Both the position numbers and the translations under genes were made by a program. The notes below the pieces were generated by a model. It was given only the letters and a program-made list of their open reading frames with translations. It made no database searches and had not been told where the DNA came from. 64,000 nucleotides of DNA from an uncultured Flavobacteriaceae bacterium (GTDB taxonomy: Bacteria > Bacteroidota > Bacteroidia > Flavobacteriales > Flavobacteriaceae), in assembly GCA_947494325.1 (NCBI GenBank), contig CANLUS010000004.1:124001-188000 (forward strand), in the 5' to 3' direction. Below, piece by piece: positions 52,363 to 61,452 of the stretch. Position 1 is the first letter of the stretch. Each line of letters starts with the position of its first letter.

Positions 52363-53064
52363 TTATCCTTTTAACATCTTTAGAACTTCTGACTTATAGC
52401 TTTTTCCAATTGGTATTATAGTATCAGCGATTAAAATGCGATTCCCTTCTATACTGGAGATATAAGATTTAGCTACTAAATACGATTTATGTACTTGTAT
52501 AAAATGCTCTGATGAAAGCTTTGCCGCCATTGTCGAAATTTTCTCTCGAATAAGTATATGTTGGTCTTTTAGCACGAGCTTTGTATAGTTACCGGCCGCT
52601 TCCAGATACTGTAGCATAGCCAATTCTACTTGTATATGTTTTTTATTACTATACACGAACATTGATCCCAGTTTTTCCGCAGCAGTCACATTTTTTATCG
52701 TTGGCATTTCGTCTTGTAAAACCATCACCTTATTGACAGCTTTTAAAAAACGTTCGAAACTAAAAGGTTTCAAGAGATAATCGACAATTTCAAGTTCATA
52801 TCCTTCGAGTGCATGTTCCTTATATGCGGTGGTAACAATAACCTTAGGTGGGTGGCTCAGCGTTTTTAAGAAATCAAAGCCCTTTAATTTTGGCATATTG
52901 AGATCTAAAAATAGTAAATCGATCTTATGTTCACGCAAACATTCTAATGCCTCAATAGCATCATAACAATGTTTTATCAAGTGCATATGCGGTAATAAAT
53001 CGCAATAACCTTTAATAATGTCATGTGCCATATGCTCATCGTCTATAATTAGATAACGTATCAT
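52363..53064 (-). CDS. LytTR-family response regulator
   Basis: 233 residues. Receiver 'MIRYLIIDDEHMAHDI' with Asp54 in 'LLFLDLNMP' and Lys in 'LLKPFS'; LytTR domain 'LQYLEAAGNYTKLVL', 'FIQVHKSYLVAKSYISSIEG'. Overlaps the kinase gene by 4 bases, so it is the cognate pair of that kinase. Confidence 0.95.
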   Translation of the reverse strand: MIRYLIIDDEHMAHDIIKGYCDLLPHMHLIKHCYDAIEALECLREHKIDLLFLDLNMPKLKGFDFLKTLSHPPKVIVTTAYKEHALEGYELEIVDYLLKPFSFERFLKAVNKVMVLQDEMPTIKNVTAAEKLGSMFVYSNKKHIQVELAMLQYLEAAGNYTKLVLKDQHILIREKISTMAAKLSSEHFIQVHKSYLVAKSYISSIEGNRILIADTIIPIGKSYKSEVLKMLKG

Positions 53065-53879
53065 TGTAATAATTCTAATTGAGCTGTATATACTGATGCT
53101 TCTTTTTTACGCGTGAGATGATGCTTTTTTGGATACGCCAATTCTAATCGTCGTTGTAAATTTTTTAATCCGATTCCCTTTTCTACAGGAAGTTCATCAG
53201 CGTCAAAATTATTCTGAACTTTAAAGATAATACGATTGGCATCACTTTTTATAGTAATATGTACAAAAGCGTCTGCTCGTAGATTTTCAACACCATGTTT
53301 AAAGGCATTTTCTACCAAAATTATGAATAACAATGGCATCACTTTCGTGGAATCATCTTCAATTTCATAGCTAAGCTGCACATCAATTTCTTTATAGTAG
53401 CGCATTTTATGTAATTCGATATAATTTTTCAAATAGTTAATTTCTTCTTCAAGTGTGACGACACTTTTCTCACCTTCATAAATACTATAGCGCATTAAAT
53501 CGGATAGTTTTAATATGAGTGCTTTCGATTTTTCAGTGTCCTTATCGACCATCCCATATAAATTGTTGAGCATATTGAAAAAGAAATGTGGGTTTACTTG
53601 ACTTTGCAAATGCAAGAGCTCATTCTTTTTGTTTTCATTTTTTAATTTTAACAAAGACTTTAATTGTAGTACTACCCAAATCATTCCTACAAGGAGTAAT
53701 ATGACATAGTATATCATCACAACAATGGCCAAATCTGGATGAAAATCGCCGAGAAATACTACAGAGTTTTTTCCGAGTACTACAATTTCATAGAGGGTGA
53801 TTCCTAATGGAATTGCAATGCTAATAAAGACGAGAATCTTGGCTAAAAGCCAGTTGTGACGTTTTAAAATTGAAATCAT
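53061..53879 (-). CDS. LytS-type sensor histidine kinase
   Basis: 272 residues. Two membrane helices (residues 13-30 and 50-72) with a short outer loop, no PAS or 5TM domain; His_kinase domain with 'LLHLQSQVNPHFFFNMLNNL' (His98) and 'ILVENAFKHGV'/'GIGLKNLQRRLELAY'. Much shorter sensor than the kinase at 18147. Pairs with the overlapping LytTR regulator. Confidence 0.94.
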   Translation of the reverse strand: MISILKRHNWLLAKILVFISIAIPLGITLYEIVVLGKNSVVFLGDFHPDLAIVVMIYYVILLLVGMIWVVLQLKSLLKLKNENKKNELLHLQSQVNPHFFFNMLNNLYGMVDKDTEKSKALILKLSDLMRYSIYEGEKSVVTLEEEINYLKNYIELHKMRYYKEIDVQLSYEIEDDSTKVMPLLFIILVENAFKHGVENLRADAFVHITIKSDANRIIFKVQNNFDADELPVEKGIGLKNLQRRLELAYPKKHHLTRKKEASVYTAQLELLQ

Positions 53880-54052
53880 ACTGCAAAATAAAAAGATTTG
53901 ATAACACTACTGATAAAAAGTGATGAATGCTTGGATTCGCGTGATGAAACCTATATAAAATGTCAATAGAGATGTTTTGTATCCATTTAGATAGTATATC
54001 ACGAATTCTTAGGCATTCATCACAAAAATTTAAAGCTCGCAAATGCTCGCCA

Positions 54053-54060
54053 TAGATTTG
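54053..54060 (+). promoter_or_regulatory. Candidate -7 box of the metallophosphatase
   Basis: TAGATTTG, exact TAnnTTTG, 39 bases before the ATG at 54100. Confidence 0.4.
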
Positions 54061-54099
54061 CCCTAATCAAAACCAATTAATTATTCTAAAATTATCATC

Positions 54100-55299
54100 A
54101 TGAAAAAACGAATTTTTCGCTACTTAAAGCATGTATTGAGCACGTTTCTTATCCTCGCATTAATTGCCATTTCATTCGGACTCTATCATGGAGCAAGTGC
54201 TAGCTACGGCCATAATTCTAAAAGACTAGATTTTAATAATGAAGGGCCTTATGCATTTTATAAAAACGATAGTACTCTAAATGTAAACTATATTAAAGGC
54301 ACCAAAGACGACGGCTTCTACCTCGACCAGAAAGAGTATAGCATTGATCAAGAAATACCAGCCAGCTGTGCATTTCCATTAGATTCTTCTCGCATTAATT
54401 TCACACTTAAATCTAATTTCAAAACACCACCTACCCACTATAATGATGGTCACAAAATCTTGGCCATCTCTGATATTGAAAGCGGGTATAAAACATTTCG
54501 AGATTTTCTTATAAACAGTCAGGTAATCGATCAAAATTTACATTGGACTTTTGGCCAGGGGCATTTGGTCTTAGTTGGTGATTTCATGGATAGAGGTTTC
54601 TCTACGACACAAGTACTATGGTTTATTTATAAGCTTGAGCAAGAAGCCGAAAAAAAAAGAGGTCATGTACATTTTATTCTAGGAAATCATGAATTAAAAA
54701 ATATGTATGGTGATTATCAAGCCGCTTCACTTAAATATACTTTTATAGCTTCTATTCTCGGAAAGTCACAAGCCAACCTTTATGATCGAAACGCTGTTTT
54801 AGGAAGGTGGTTAGCAAGTAAAAATGTAATTGAATCTATTAATGGAAATTTGTTCGCTCATGGGGGATTACATCCTGAAGTTGCAACTCTTGACATGTCT
54901 TTAGAAGAAATAAATACGTTTGTAAGAAAGAGTTATTATACTGCACCCTATCCAAAAATCAATCAAAAAAATACTGATGTGTTGCTATCTTCAAAAAAAG
55001 GTATTTGTTGGTATCGTGGTTATTTTAAAGATGATTTAACGCAAGAAGAAGTAGAAAAGCCTCTAGCCAAGTTTAATGCTCAAACTATTATTGTAGGTCA
55101 CACACTGCAGTCAAAAGTTAAAAGTCATTATAAAGGTAAAGTCATCGGAATCGATGTAAGGCACCCAAAAGACTATCATAAAAATTGGCCTAAAAAAACA
55201 TCTGAAGGATTACTAATTAAAGGAGATACTTTTTATCGCGTGTTCCATAATGGGAAAAAGAAAGTGTTAAAATCGGGTATACAAATGTTAAAAAAATAA
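54100..55299 (+). CDS. Calcineurin-like metallophosphatase (SLP-like)
   Basis: 399 residues with one N-terminal membrane helix or signal anchor. Metal motifs: 'AISDIESGY' (D-x-E in place of DxH), 'LVGDFMDRGFSTTQV' (GDxxDRG), 'FILGNHELKNMYGD' (GNHE) and a late 'GHTLQSK'. The pattern matches Shewanella-like protein phosphatases. Likely periplasmic side. The usual first His is replaced by Glu, which may change metal or activity. Confidence 0.88.
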   Translation: MKKRIFRYLKHVLSTFLILALIAISFGLYHGASASYGHNSKRLDFNNEGPYAFYKNDSTLNVNYIKGTKDDGFYLDQKEYSIDQEIPASCAFPLDSSRINFTLKSNFKTPPTHYNDGHKILAISDIESGYKTFRDFLINSQVIDQNLHWTFGQGHLVLVGDFMDRGFSTTQVLWFIYKLEQEAEKKRGHVHFILGNHELKNMYGDYQAASLKYTFIASILGKSQANLYDRNAVLGRWLASKNVIESINGNLFAHGGLHPEVATLDMSLEEINTFVRKSYYTAPYPKINQKNTDVLLSSKKGICWYRGYFKDDLTQEEVEKPLAKFNAQTIIVGHTLQSKVKSHYKGKVIGIDVRHPKDYHKNWPKKTSEGLLIKGDTFYRVFHNGKKKVLKSGIQMLKK

Positions 55300-55349
55300 T
55301 TCTACGCAACCTTAAATTCTATTCATCATCTTTTCTGTAAAAGTCATCT

Positions 55350-55808
55350 ATGCAAACATTCGTCTCCTTTAAAAACTGTATCTTAATTCTCTTTACCTTA
55401 ACTATTTTCATAGGCTGCTCGAAAGATGATGATTCTTTTTCATACGACCTCACGGGTAGTTGGAAGGTGATCTACTTTATAGATGAAGGTAAAAAAATCA
55501 CAAAGTCCGATCAGAATACATGGCCTGATAGCAATAATGGAGATATAACTGCACTATTTTCGCAACCTAACTTGAATGGTGAAGGAAGTATTGAGGGTAT
55601 TACCGTGACCAATAGTTATACTGGTAGTTATACAATTGTAGAAAATGGCAAACTATCTATTGGATCGGTTGCTACCACGCTTATCAATGAGCCTGAATGG
55701 ACAAAACTATTTAAAATTACCGCGGCGCAGAGCTTTGAAGTAAGAAACGATATACTTTTAATTTATTACAACGATAAACAAAATACTATAGCCCTTGAGC
55801 GGATATAA
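55350..55808 (+). CDS. Lipocalin-like lipoprotein of unknown function
   Basis: 152 residues. Lipobox 'LTIFIGCSKDDDS' (Cys24) and a small beta domain starting 'LTGSWKVIYFIDEGKKI'. This layout is common for flavobacterial lipocalin-like lipoproteins. It lies 50 bases after the phosphatase. No motif reveals its role. Confidence 0.82.
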   Translation: MQTFVSFKNCILILFTLTIFIGCSKDDDSFSYDLTGSWKVIYFIDEGKKITKSDQNTWPDSNNGDITALFSQPNLNGEGSIEGITVTNSYTGSYTIVENGKLSIGSVATTLINEPEWTKLFKITAAQSFEVRNDILLIYYNDKQNTIALERI

Positions 55809-55910
55809 GAATCATTGATTTTATACTTTCCTTAAGATTTAATTAGTCATTATTTAACAAGGTGCACCTTTTAATAATCATAGTTTAGCGTCATAACCAA
55901 ACAGCTATCT

Positions 55911-56620
55911 ATGACAAAAAAACTACTCGTTACATTTTTAATTGCCTACTTATCTTTTAGCACAGGTTTCGCGCAAATTAATCCCAACAACACTCTTGAA
56001 TTCTCAACGGGCTATAATATTGGTAGTTTAAAGAATTTAGAATATGCCCCTTTGGCGCGCTACGATTATAAAGGCTTGGTGTATAAATTGGGCTTCGAGC
56101 GAACTACAAAAAAAAAAACCTATTTAGTGTTCAATTCGATTTTTTGCAATCAGAACTTACATCTGACCTTGTTCCAGCCTTAAATTTAGATTACGATAAA
56201 ATTGGACTCGATGTTTCGTATCTAAAATTAGCTTACGGTAGAGAGAAACTTTCGATATATGCAGGGTTACATGCCAGAAGTGAGGTGTCGATCTATGCAA
56301 AAGAAGCTTATAATAGATCGGTGATCGATCAATCAATTGGATTAGGGAGTCAATTCTCATATAAAATCAATAAGCGACAAGTATTATTCTCAAAACTTTC
56401 GGTTCCTATCGTAATATTTAGGGCGACAAATTCAGACTCCGGTATCTATTCTTTCAATCGGTATCAAAGTATCTTATGGAATATAGGATATACACATGCA
56501 CTTTCAGATCGTCTCAAATTTAAACTTAGTTATGACTTTAACTATGATAGATTACAGATTTCAAATTCCTTTCGAGAGGTACAATATCAATTCAATCTAG
56601 GTCTCATTTTCAAATTCTAA
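55911..56620 (+). pseudogene. Outer-membrane beta-barrel protein, frameshifted at an 11-A run
   Basis: The first frame (ATG 55911) encodes a signal peptide ('FSTGFAQ') and beta-strands up to 'FERTTKKK', then goes out of phase and ends at 56183. The -1 frame is open at the same place and continues 'NLFSVQFDFLQSELTSDLVPALNLDY' to the stop at 56620, ending 'FNLGLIFKF' with the C-terminal Phe of outer-membrane proteins. The switch falls exactly in a run of 11 A (56108-56118); 12 A would restore a 236-residue barrel. Error, pseudogene, phase variation or slippage are all possible. Confidence 0.85.
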
Positions 56621-56627
56621 CTATATT

Positions 56628-57338
56628 ATGAAACATACATACATTATTTCGGCAATTGCAATACTGCTTTGTACCGCCTGTACTGATGCTTTATTAGGAG
56701 AGCAAGGAACATTCGATGAAGAACTTTATTTAAATTATCAAACAAAAACGGACTTAGAATTACCATTCGAAGAAACATGGTATGTATCTGTAGGCGGGAG
56801 AACACATCTCACTGGAGGGCATCATTTCATTACCCGTGGTGCTGGTCAACGCTACGCCTATGACATGGGTATTGTTCGAGATCGCACCGATCGCACCGGT
56901 GACGGAACTAGAAATGAGGATTATTTTACGTTCGGAGCCCGCTTAAATGCTCCAGGTGATGGAAAAATAATAGCCTTAGAAAATAACATTAACGATAATT
57001 ACATTCCAGGTAAGGTGAATAGTGATATTGATGATAAAACAATTGCCGGCAACTATATCTTGATAGACCATTTAAATGGTGAATATTCAATGTTGGCCCA
57101 TTTTAAAAAGGGAAGCATAATTGTCGCCGTTGGTGATATAGTTTCAAAAGGTCAAGAAATTGGTAAAGCTGGAAACAGCGGTAACTCTTCAGGACCGCAT
57201 TTACATTATCATTTGCAAAATTCACCAAATTATCTCGATGGTCTTGGATTACCAGCACAATTTCAAAACTATTATGAAGATGATATCTTTAAAAATACTG
57301 GTGAACCTGTACGAGGTCAATTCATAAGAAAGGAATAG
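56628..57338 (+). CDS. M23 family peptidase lipoprotein
   Basis: 236 residues. Lipobox 'AILLCTACTDA'. The LytM core is visible: 'RYAYDMGIV' with Asp, 'GDGKIIALENN', 'ILIDHLNGEYSMLAHFKKGSI', 'GNSGNSSGPHLHYHLQ' (HxH). 'GGHHF' may give the first His ligand. Expected cell-wall peptide endopeptidase or regulator. It lies 7 bases behind the frameshifted barrel gene. Confidence 0.92.
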   Translation: MKHTYIISAIAILLCTACTDALLGEQGTFDEELYLNYQTKTDLELPFEETWYVSVGGRTHLTGGHHFITRGAGQRYAYDMGIVRDRTDRTGDGTRNEDYFTFGARLNAPGDGKIIALENNINDNYIPGKVNSDIDDKTIAGNYILIDHLNGEYSMLAHFKKGSIIVAVGDIVSKGQEIGKAGNSGNSSGPHLHYHLQNSPNYLDGLGLPAQFQNYYEDDIFKNTGEPVRGQFIRKE

Positions 57339-57384
57339 TAACATTAGTGATATTCGTTCGTCTTGATTGCAAACGATATTTTTT

Positions 57385-58062
57385 ATGACACCCAAAACTC
57401 TACAAAAAATTGGTGGTTTATCTGCTATTTTCGAAGCGCTCATCTATATTGTTGCATTCATTATTTACGGTGGTGTTCTCGTTTATCCAAGCGAAAATGA
57501 TACTGCCATTGAAAAATTAGAATTTCTTTCTGAGAATTTACTAGTACTATCTGTGCTCAATTTTGTGAGCTTGGTATTATTCGGAATTCTATTGGCAATT
57601 TTAGTACTCTCAATTTATCAAAGACTAAAGAAACAAGATTCTATCTTACCAAAATTAGCCACCATCTTTGGTATAATCTGGGTATCTCTTGTAATTGCAA
57701 GTGGAATGATTGCCAACATTGGTTTACATGCGGTGACCGAAATAGGCGTTAACGATCCGGAAAAAGCGATGGTTATTTGGTCAAGTGTGAATATTATCAC
57801 CGAAGGTCTCGGCGGAGGAAACGAAATTGTGGGTGGTATATGGGTACTGATCTTAAGTTTTGCGGGATTAAAAACACAATGCTTCCCTAAAACACTGAAT
57901 TATTTGGGATTACTAGTCGGACTGGCAGGAGTTTTGACAATATACCCCCTAGATCTTTTCACAGAAATTTTCGGACTCAGTCAAATAATCTGGTTTCTAT
58001 GGATTGGAATTTTTATGATTCGTACAGCTTCTACCTTCACGAAAACTCATAACATGTCATAA
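57385..58062 (+). CDS. DUF4386 family membrane protein
   Basis: About 225 residues from ATG 57385 (a TTG at 57367 would add six residues). Six hydrophobic helices; 'KIGGLSAIFEALIYIVAFIIY' at the N-terminus fits DUF4386. Function unknown; monocistronic. Confidence 0.85.
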   Translation: MTPKTLQKIGGLSAIFEALIYIVAFIIYGGVLVYPSENDTAIEKLEFLSENLLVLSVLNFVSLVLFGILLAILVLSIYQRLKKQDSILPKLATIFGIIWVSLVIASGMIANIGLHAVTEIGVNDPEKAMVIWSSVNIITEGLGGGNEIVGGIWVLILSFAGLKTQCFPKTLNYLGLLVGLAGVLTIYPLDLFTEIFGLSQIIWFLWIGIFMIRTASTFTKTHNMS

Positions 58063-58149
58063 ATTTTTGTGGTGGTTTTCTTTTTTATGAAGGCTATTCA
58101 AATCATATCCATAATAAAAAATTCATATCTTTAAGTCAAACTTTAAACT

Positions 58150-58761
58150 ATGAAACCCATTCTCCTCCTTTTTGTGATATCCACTTTCTTTGCATGTCAA
58201 CAAGCACCCAAACAAGTAGTAGCAACTCCTGAAGATGATACGAAACTAATAGAAAAAGCCATCAGTGATATTAATCCGAAAGATCAAGCACTAATCTTTA
58301 GACGTACAACCCTTATTGTTAGAGATATTGATAAGTCATTGGCCTTATATGGTGATGCCATGGGAATGGAAATTATTTATGATCAGGTCATTAAAAGAGC
58401 ACACCCTTTCAAAGAAGGTAAGCAACAATCGGTACGACTTATCTTTTTAAAAGCTTTAGATAAATTTCAAGGAGTTTTAGGCTTGGTCGATTATCATTAC
58501 GGTGAAAAAGATAAAGAAATCATCCCTATTCGAAAAGAAGGGTTTGTTCCTCAAAATGTGGTGTTATTGTTCAATTCGAATGATTTGGACGCGCGCTTTG
58601 AAAAAATTAAAATGGTACCAGATGTCGATATTATCAGTGCTCCCAAACTTACGCAATATCCAGCCTACAATGGAAAAGATACGATAAAAGTGATGGTGAG
58701 CAAATTTTATGATCCTGATGGATTTATAGTAGAATTTAATAAATTGCTTTCTGATTTATAA
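58150..58761 (+). CDS. VOC (glyoxalase-like) lipoprotein
   Basis: 203 residues. Lipobox 'FVISTFFACQQAP', then two VOC half-folds: 'TTLIVRDIDKSLALYGDAMGMEIIYD' and 'VVLLFNSNDLDARFEKI' to 'FYDPDGFIVEFNKLL' (with Glu). Related to glyoxalase and extradiol dioxygenase folds; metal ligands only partly visible. Surface or periplasmic, which is unusual for VOC proteins. Confidence 0.88.
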   Translation: MKPILLLFVISTFFACQQAPKQVVATPEDDTKLIEKAISDINPKDQALIFRRTTLIVRDIDKSLALYGDAMGMEIIYDQVIKRAHPFKEGKQQSVRLIFLKALDKFQGVLGLVDYHYGEKDKEIIPIRKEGFVPQNVVLLFNSNDLDARFEKIKMVPDVDIISAPKLTQYPAYNGKDTIKVMVSKFYDPDGFIVEFNKLLSDL

Positions 58762-58793
58762 AAATGAAAGCTTCCACCTAATTCGCAGATTTT

Positions 58794-59252
58794 ATGAAAG
58801 TAAAAAAACTACTCCTATTATTGATATTTTTTGGTTGTATGCAACTGGATGCTGCGTCTCAAGAACTACGCATAAGAAATGGTTTATTAAAACATCGTTA
58901 CTACCTTAACGATGAAAGCATTGATAGGACTGATTTTACAAATTTTTTAAAACAAGATGAAACTTCCTGGAAACATTGGGAACGGTCAAAAACATATAAT
59001 ACTTTATCATTAATTGCCTTGACTTCTGAAATTGGATTTGCTCTTTGGGGCATTATTGATAAAAATCCGAAAAATGATAAGGCCGCAGATATTGGTGTAT
59101 ATGGTTCATTTGCTGCAGTAATAGCCTTTTCTATAATATCTCATGTACAGAAAAAGAAGGCTGTTAGATCGTTTAATCAACGAAAAAATAAAACTACAGC
59201 TTTTACAATCAGACCTTCTGATTCGGGGTTCGGTTTGGTCGTTCAATTTTAG
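58794..59252 (+). CDS. Exported/membrane protein of unknown function
   Basis: 152 residues with a signal peptide ('LLLLLIFFGCMQLDAAS') and two hydrophobic segments (about 72-90 and 105-120). Ends 'RPSDSGFGLVVQF', an outer-membrane-like finish seen in related hypothetical proteins. Unknown role; 12 bases before the next gene. Confidence 0.75.
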   Translation: MKVKKLLLLLIFFGCMQLDAASQELRIRNGLLKHRYYLNDESIDRTDFTNFLKQDETSWKHWERSKTYNTLSLIALTSEIGFALWGIIDKNPKNDKAADIGVYGSFAAVIAFSIISHVQKKKAVRSFNQRKNKTTAFTIRPSDSGFGLVVQF

Positions 59253-59264
59253 AAAAGGTCAACT

Positions 59265-59753
59265 ATGAAAGAAGATTCTCTCTTAAAAAAAACTGGCAAA
59301 AAAGTAAGTGACAGTACAGATCAGATTTTAAGCCAATTAAAAAATGGTCTTTCTAAAATTGGTGATTTTGGCGCGAGTACTAAAAATAAATTTATTAACT
59401 ATGTAAAAGACATCTTTGATGTCTTACCATTAATTGAAAAAGCAGGATTTCGCACCAATCGTTTAATTGTAGGTATATCAATACCTCCTTCGGTCGAAAT
59501 TCATGTAAGTCGGTACAAAGAAATTGATGAAGAAGAGATTCAACAACTTTATAAAGAATACAAGAATAAAAAAATGTTTAAGCTGATATTAAAGGCCTTA
59601 CTAATGTCGAATGAGTTTCAAGGAAAACTATCCTCTGACAACTTGGTATTCAGTGAAACTTGTATAGAAATTTCTATTCCACCAAAAGTAAGTATCAAAT
59701 ACCTAAATAAAGACATTGCAAATATCACCAAAATAGAAGCAGATTTTGATTAA
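59265..59753 (+). CDS. Hypothetical protein with duplicated ISIPP motif
   Basis: 162 residues, no signal peptide. An amphipathic N-terminus ('KKVSDSTDQILSQLKNGLSK') precedes 'VGISIPPSVEIHVSRY' and, about 67 residues later, 'IEISIPPKVSIKYLNK', suggesting an internal duplication around a helical middle. No family recognised. Probably co-transcribed with the gene before it. Confidence 0.75.
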   Translation: MKEDSLLKKTGKKVSDSTDQILSQLKNGLSKIGDFGASTKNKFINYVKDIFDVLPLIEKAGFRTNRLIVGISIPPSVEIHVSRYKEIDEEEIQQLYKEYKNKKMFKLILKALLMSNEFQGKLSSDNLVFSETCIEISIPPKVSIKYLNKDIANITKIEADFD

Positions 59754-59804
59754 CATTAGTACCTTTATTAAATAGGAAATGAAATAAGAGCCTTATCAAA
59801 GCGA

Positions 59805-60365
59805 ATGAATATTATTAAGAACATACGTGAACAACATGGATTTACGCAAGATGAACTGGCGAAGAAAACAAGTTTATCATTAAGAACAATTCAGCGACTA
59901 GAAGCTCATAATAAAGAACCTAAAGGACATACCTTAACTACCTTGGCAACAATTTTTAACATGTCTCCTTCAAAGCTACAAGATGAATTCAAAATTTTCG
60001 AACACATTAAAAAATCAGAAACAACGACTGTTCGACTAATTAATGTTACCATCTTATCTTTTGTAGGCATTCCCTTTGGTAATCTCATTATACCCATATT
60101 TATTTGGAGGAGAAATAGAACTTCAAAGTTCGTTGATGACCTAGGAAAACGAATCATAAATTTTCAAATTATTTGGTCAGTTCTTCTATGCATTTTCATG
60201 ATCCTATCTCCTTTTGTTTCTCGTGTCTTTTTCGCTAGTTCTCCAATAATTTTAAAAGTTTTATTTGTTGTCTATGCTTTTAACATTGGTATTGTTTGTT
60301 ATACAGCTGTAAAATTACAAGCTAATAATTACGACTTCTTAAAACTACCAATTCGATTCATTTAA
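59805..60365 (+). CDS. XRE-family HTH / DUF4870-like membrane protein
   Basis: 186 residues: HTH in residues 1-60 ('IIKNIREQHGFTQDELAKKTSLSLRTIQRLEAHNKEPKG'), then four membrane helices with 'GIPFGNLIIPIFIWRRNR' and 'GKRIINFQI'. It is colinear with the first 190 residues of the XRE/serine hydrolase fusion at 43313. Likely a membrane-bound one-component regulator. Confidence 0.9.
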   Translation: MNIIKNIREQHGFTQDELAKKTSLSLRTIQRLEAHNKEPKGHTLTTLATIFNMSPSKLQDEFKIFEHIKKSETTTVRLINVTILSFVGIPFGNLIIPIFIWRRNRTSKFVDDLGKRIINFQIIWSVLLCIFMILSPFVSRVFFASSPIILKVLFVVYAFNIGIVCYTAVKLQANNYDFLKLPIRFI

Positions 60366-60460
60366 AGGTTAAAATCGAAAATTGACGTAAAATTGGCGGT
60401 ATCCTAAAAGCTTAATGGGTTCTTTTTTACTCTTTATTTGTGATTCAAAACCAACGGGTC

Positions 60461-61450
60461 ATGAAGAAAAAAATTGGATACGCACTAATTGTAATATTGG
60501 GCATACTATTTATTCTTGGTTATATCGGCGTCAGTAAATTCAATGATTTTATTACCAAAGAAACACCTAATTATTTAACTTATACCTATGAGTCAAAACC
60601 TATTCACTTTGAATGGACAAATGATTCTATTGGCAATTACTATGAAAAGCAAACTGCTATCATTATTCCGTTAAAAATTGAAGGCTTAGCACATCGATTT
60701 TATATGCAGTTTGATACAGGATCGCCATTTACATTTATCTATGAAAAGGACGTAATTTCTTTACGGAAAATGGGTTTGGAACTGAAAGAAGTGGTCAAAG
60801 AAGAGGGGCGTTATATAGAAAAAATTGATTTTATTCTTGGCGAAAATCATGTGAAGTCTACAATGCTCAAAATACTACCTAACTATGGGAATTCTTTCGA
60901 TGACAAGGATACCATCCCGCGCATAAAAATTGGTACCATTGGTAGTGACTTTATGGACCAACGTATTACTGCCATTGATTTTAAAAAACAGCAAATACAG
61001 CTATTCAAAAAACGTCCTGAATGGATACGAAAAGTATCAAGTTTTCAACCGTTTGATTTTACGGGAAGAAGACGTATCATGTTACCTGTAATCCTGGATA
61101 ATAAAAATTATGAATTTTTATATGACTCAGGTTGCAGTGCATTTGGATTGATCACCATTAAAAGTCGATTCGAAAACTACTCCGATTCCAAGGTTAAACC
61201 ACTTGATTATGGTGCCAACAGTTGGGGAAGCAACATCCCAATTGTCACAAAACCTACTAACAAACGATTTAGTATAGGCAAAACTAACTTATCCTTAAAG
61301 CGTGTTAGCTATGTAGATATGTACACAATAACGCAGCCTTTAATAACGCCTTTTACACGAATTGGTGGTTGGATGGGAAATCAACCTTTTAATGAAAGCA
61401 CGCTAATCATTGATACAATAGCAGAAGAATTTACAATTATCACAGAATAA
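60461..61450 (+). CDS. Membrane-anchored protein with two aspartic-protease-like motifs
   Basis: About 329 residues from ATG 60461 (GTG 60440 is less likely). One membrane anchor (residues 5-27), then two halves each with an Asp motif: 'MQFDTGSPFTFIY' (Asp85) and 'LYDSGCSAFGLIT' (Asp222), 137 residues apart, plus hydrophobic-Gly strands resembling pepsin/retropepsin folds ('KIGTIGSDFMDQRI'). Suggests a periplasmic two-lobed aspartic protease. No biochemical proof from sequence. Confidence 0.8.
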   Translation: MKKKIGYALIVILGILFILGYIGVSKFNDFITKETPNYLTYTYESKPIHFEWTNDSIGNYYEKQTAIIIPLKIEGLAHRFYMQFDTGSPFTFIYEKDVISLRKMGLELKEVVKEEGRYIEKIDFILGENHVKSTMLKILPNYGNSFDDKDTIPRIKIGTIGSDFMDQRITAIDFKKQQIQLFKKRPEWIRKVSSFQPFDFTGRRRIMLPVILDNKNYEFLYDSGCSAFGLITIKSRFENYSDSKVKPLDYGANSWGSNIPIVTKPTNKRFSIGKTNLSLKRVSYVDMYTITQPLITPFTRIGGWMGNQPFNESTLIIDTIAEEFTIITE

Positions 61451-61452
61451 AT

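Noticed and set aside
56144-56620. Separate gene starting at TTG 56144
   Set aside because: The frame is open and barrel-like upstream to the A run, has no start signal of its own, and lacks a signal peptide.
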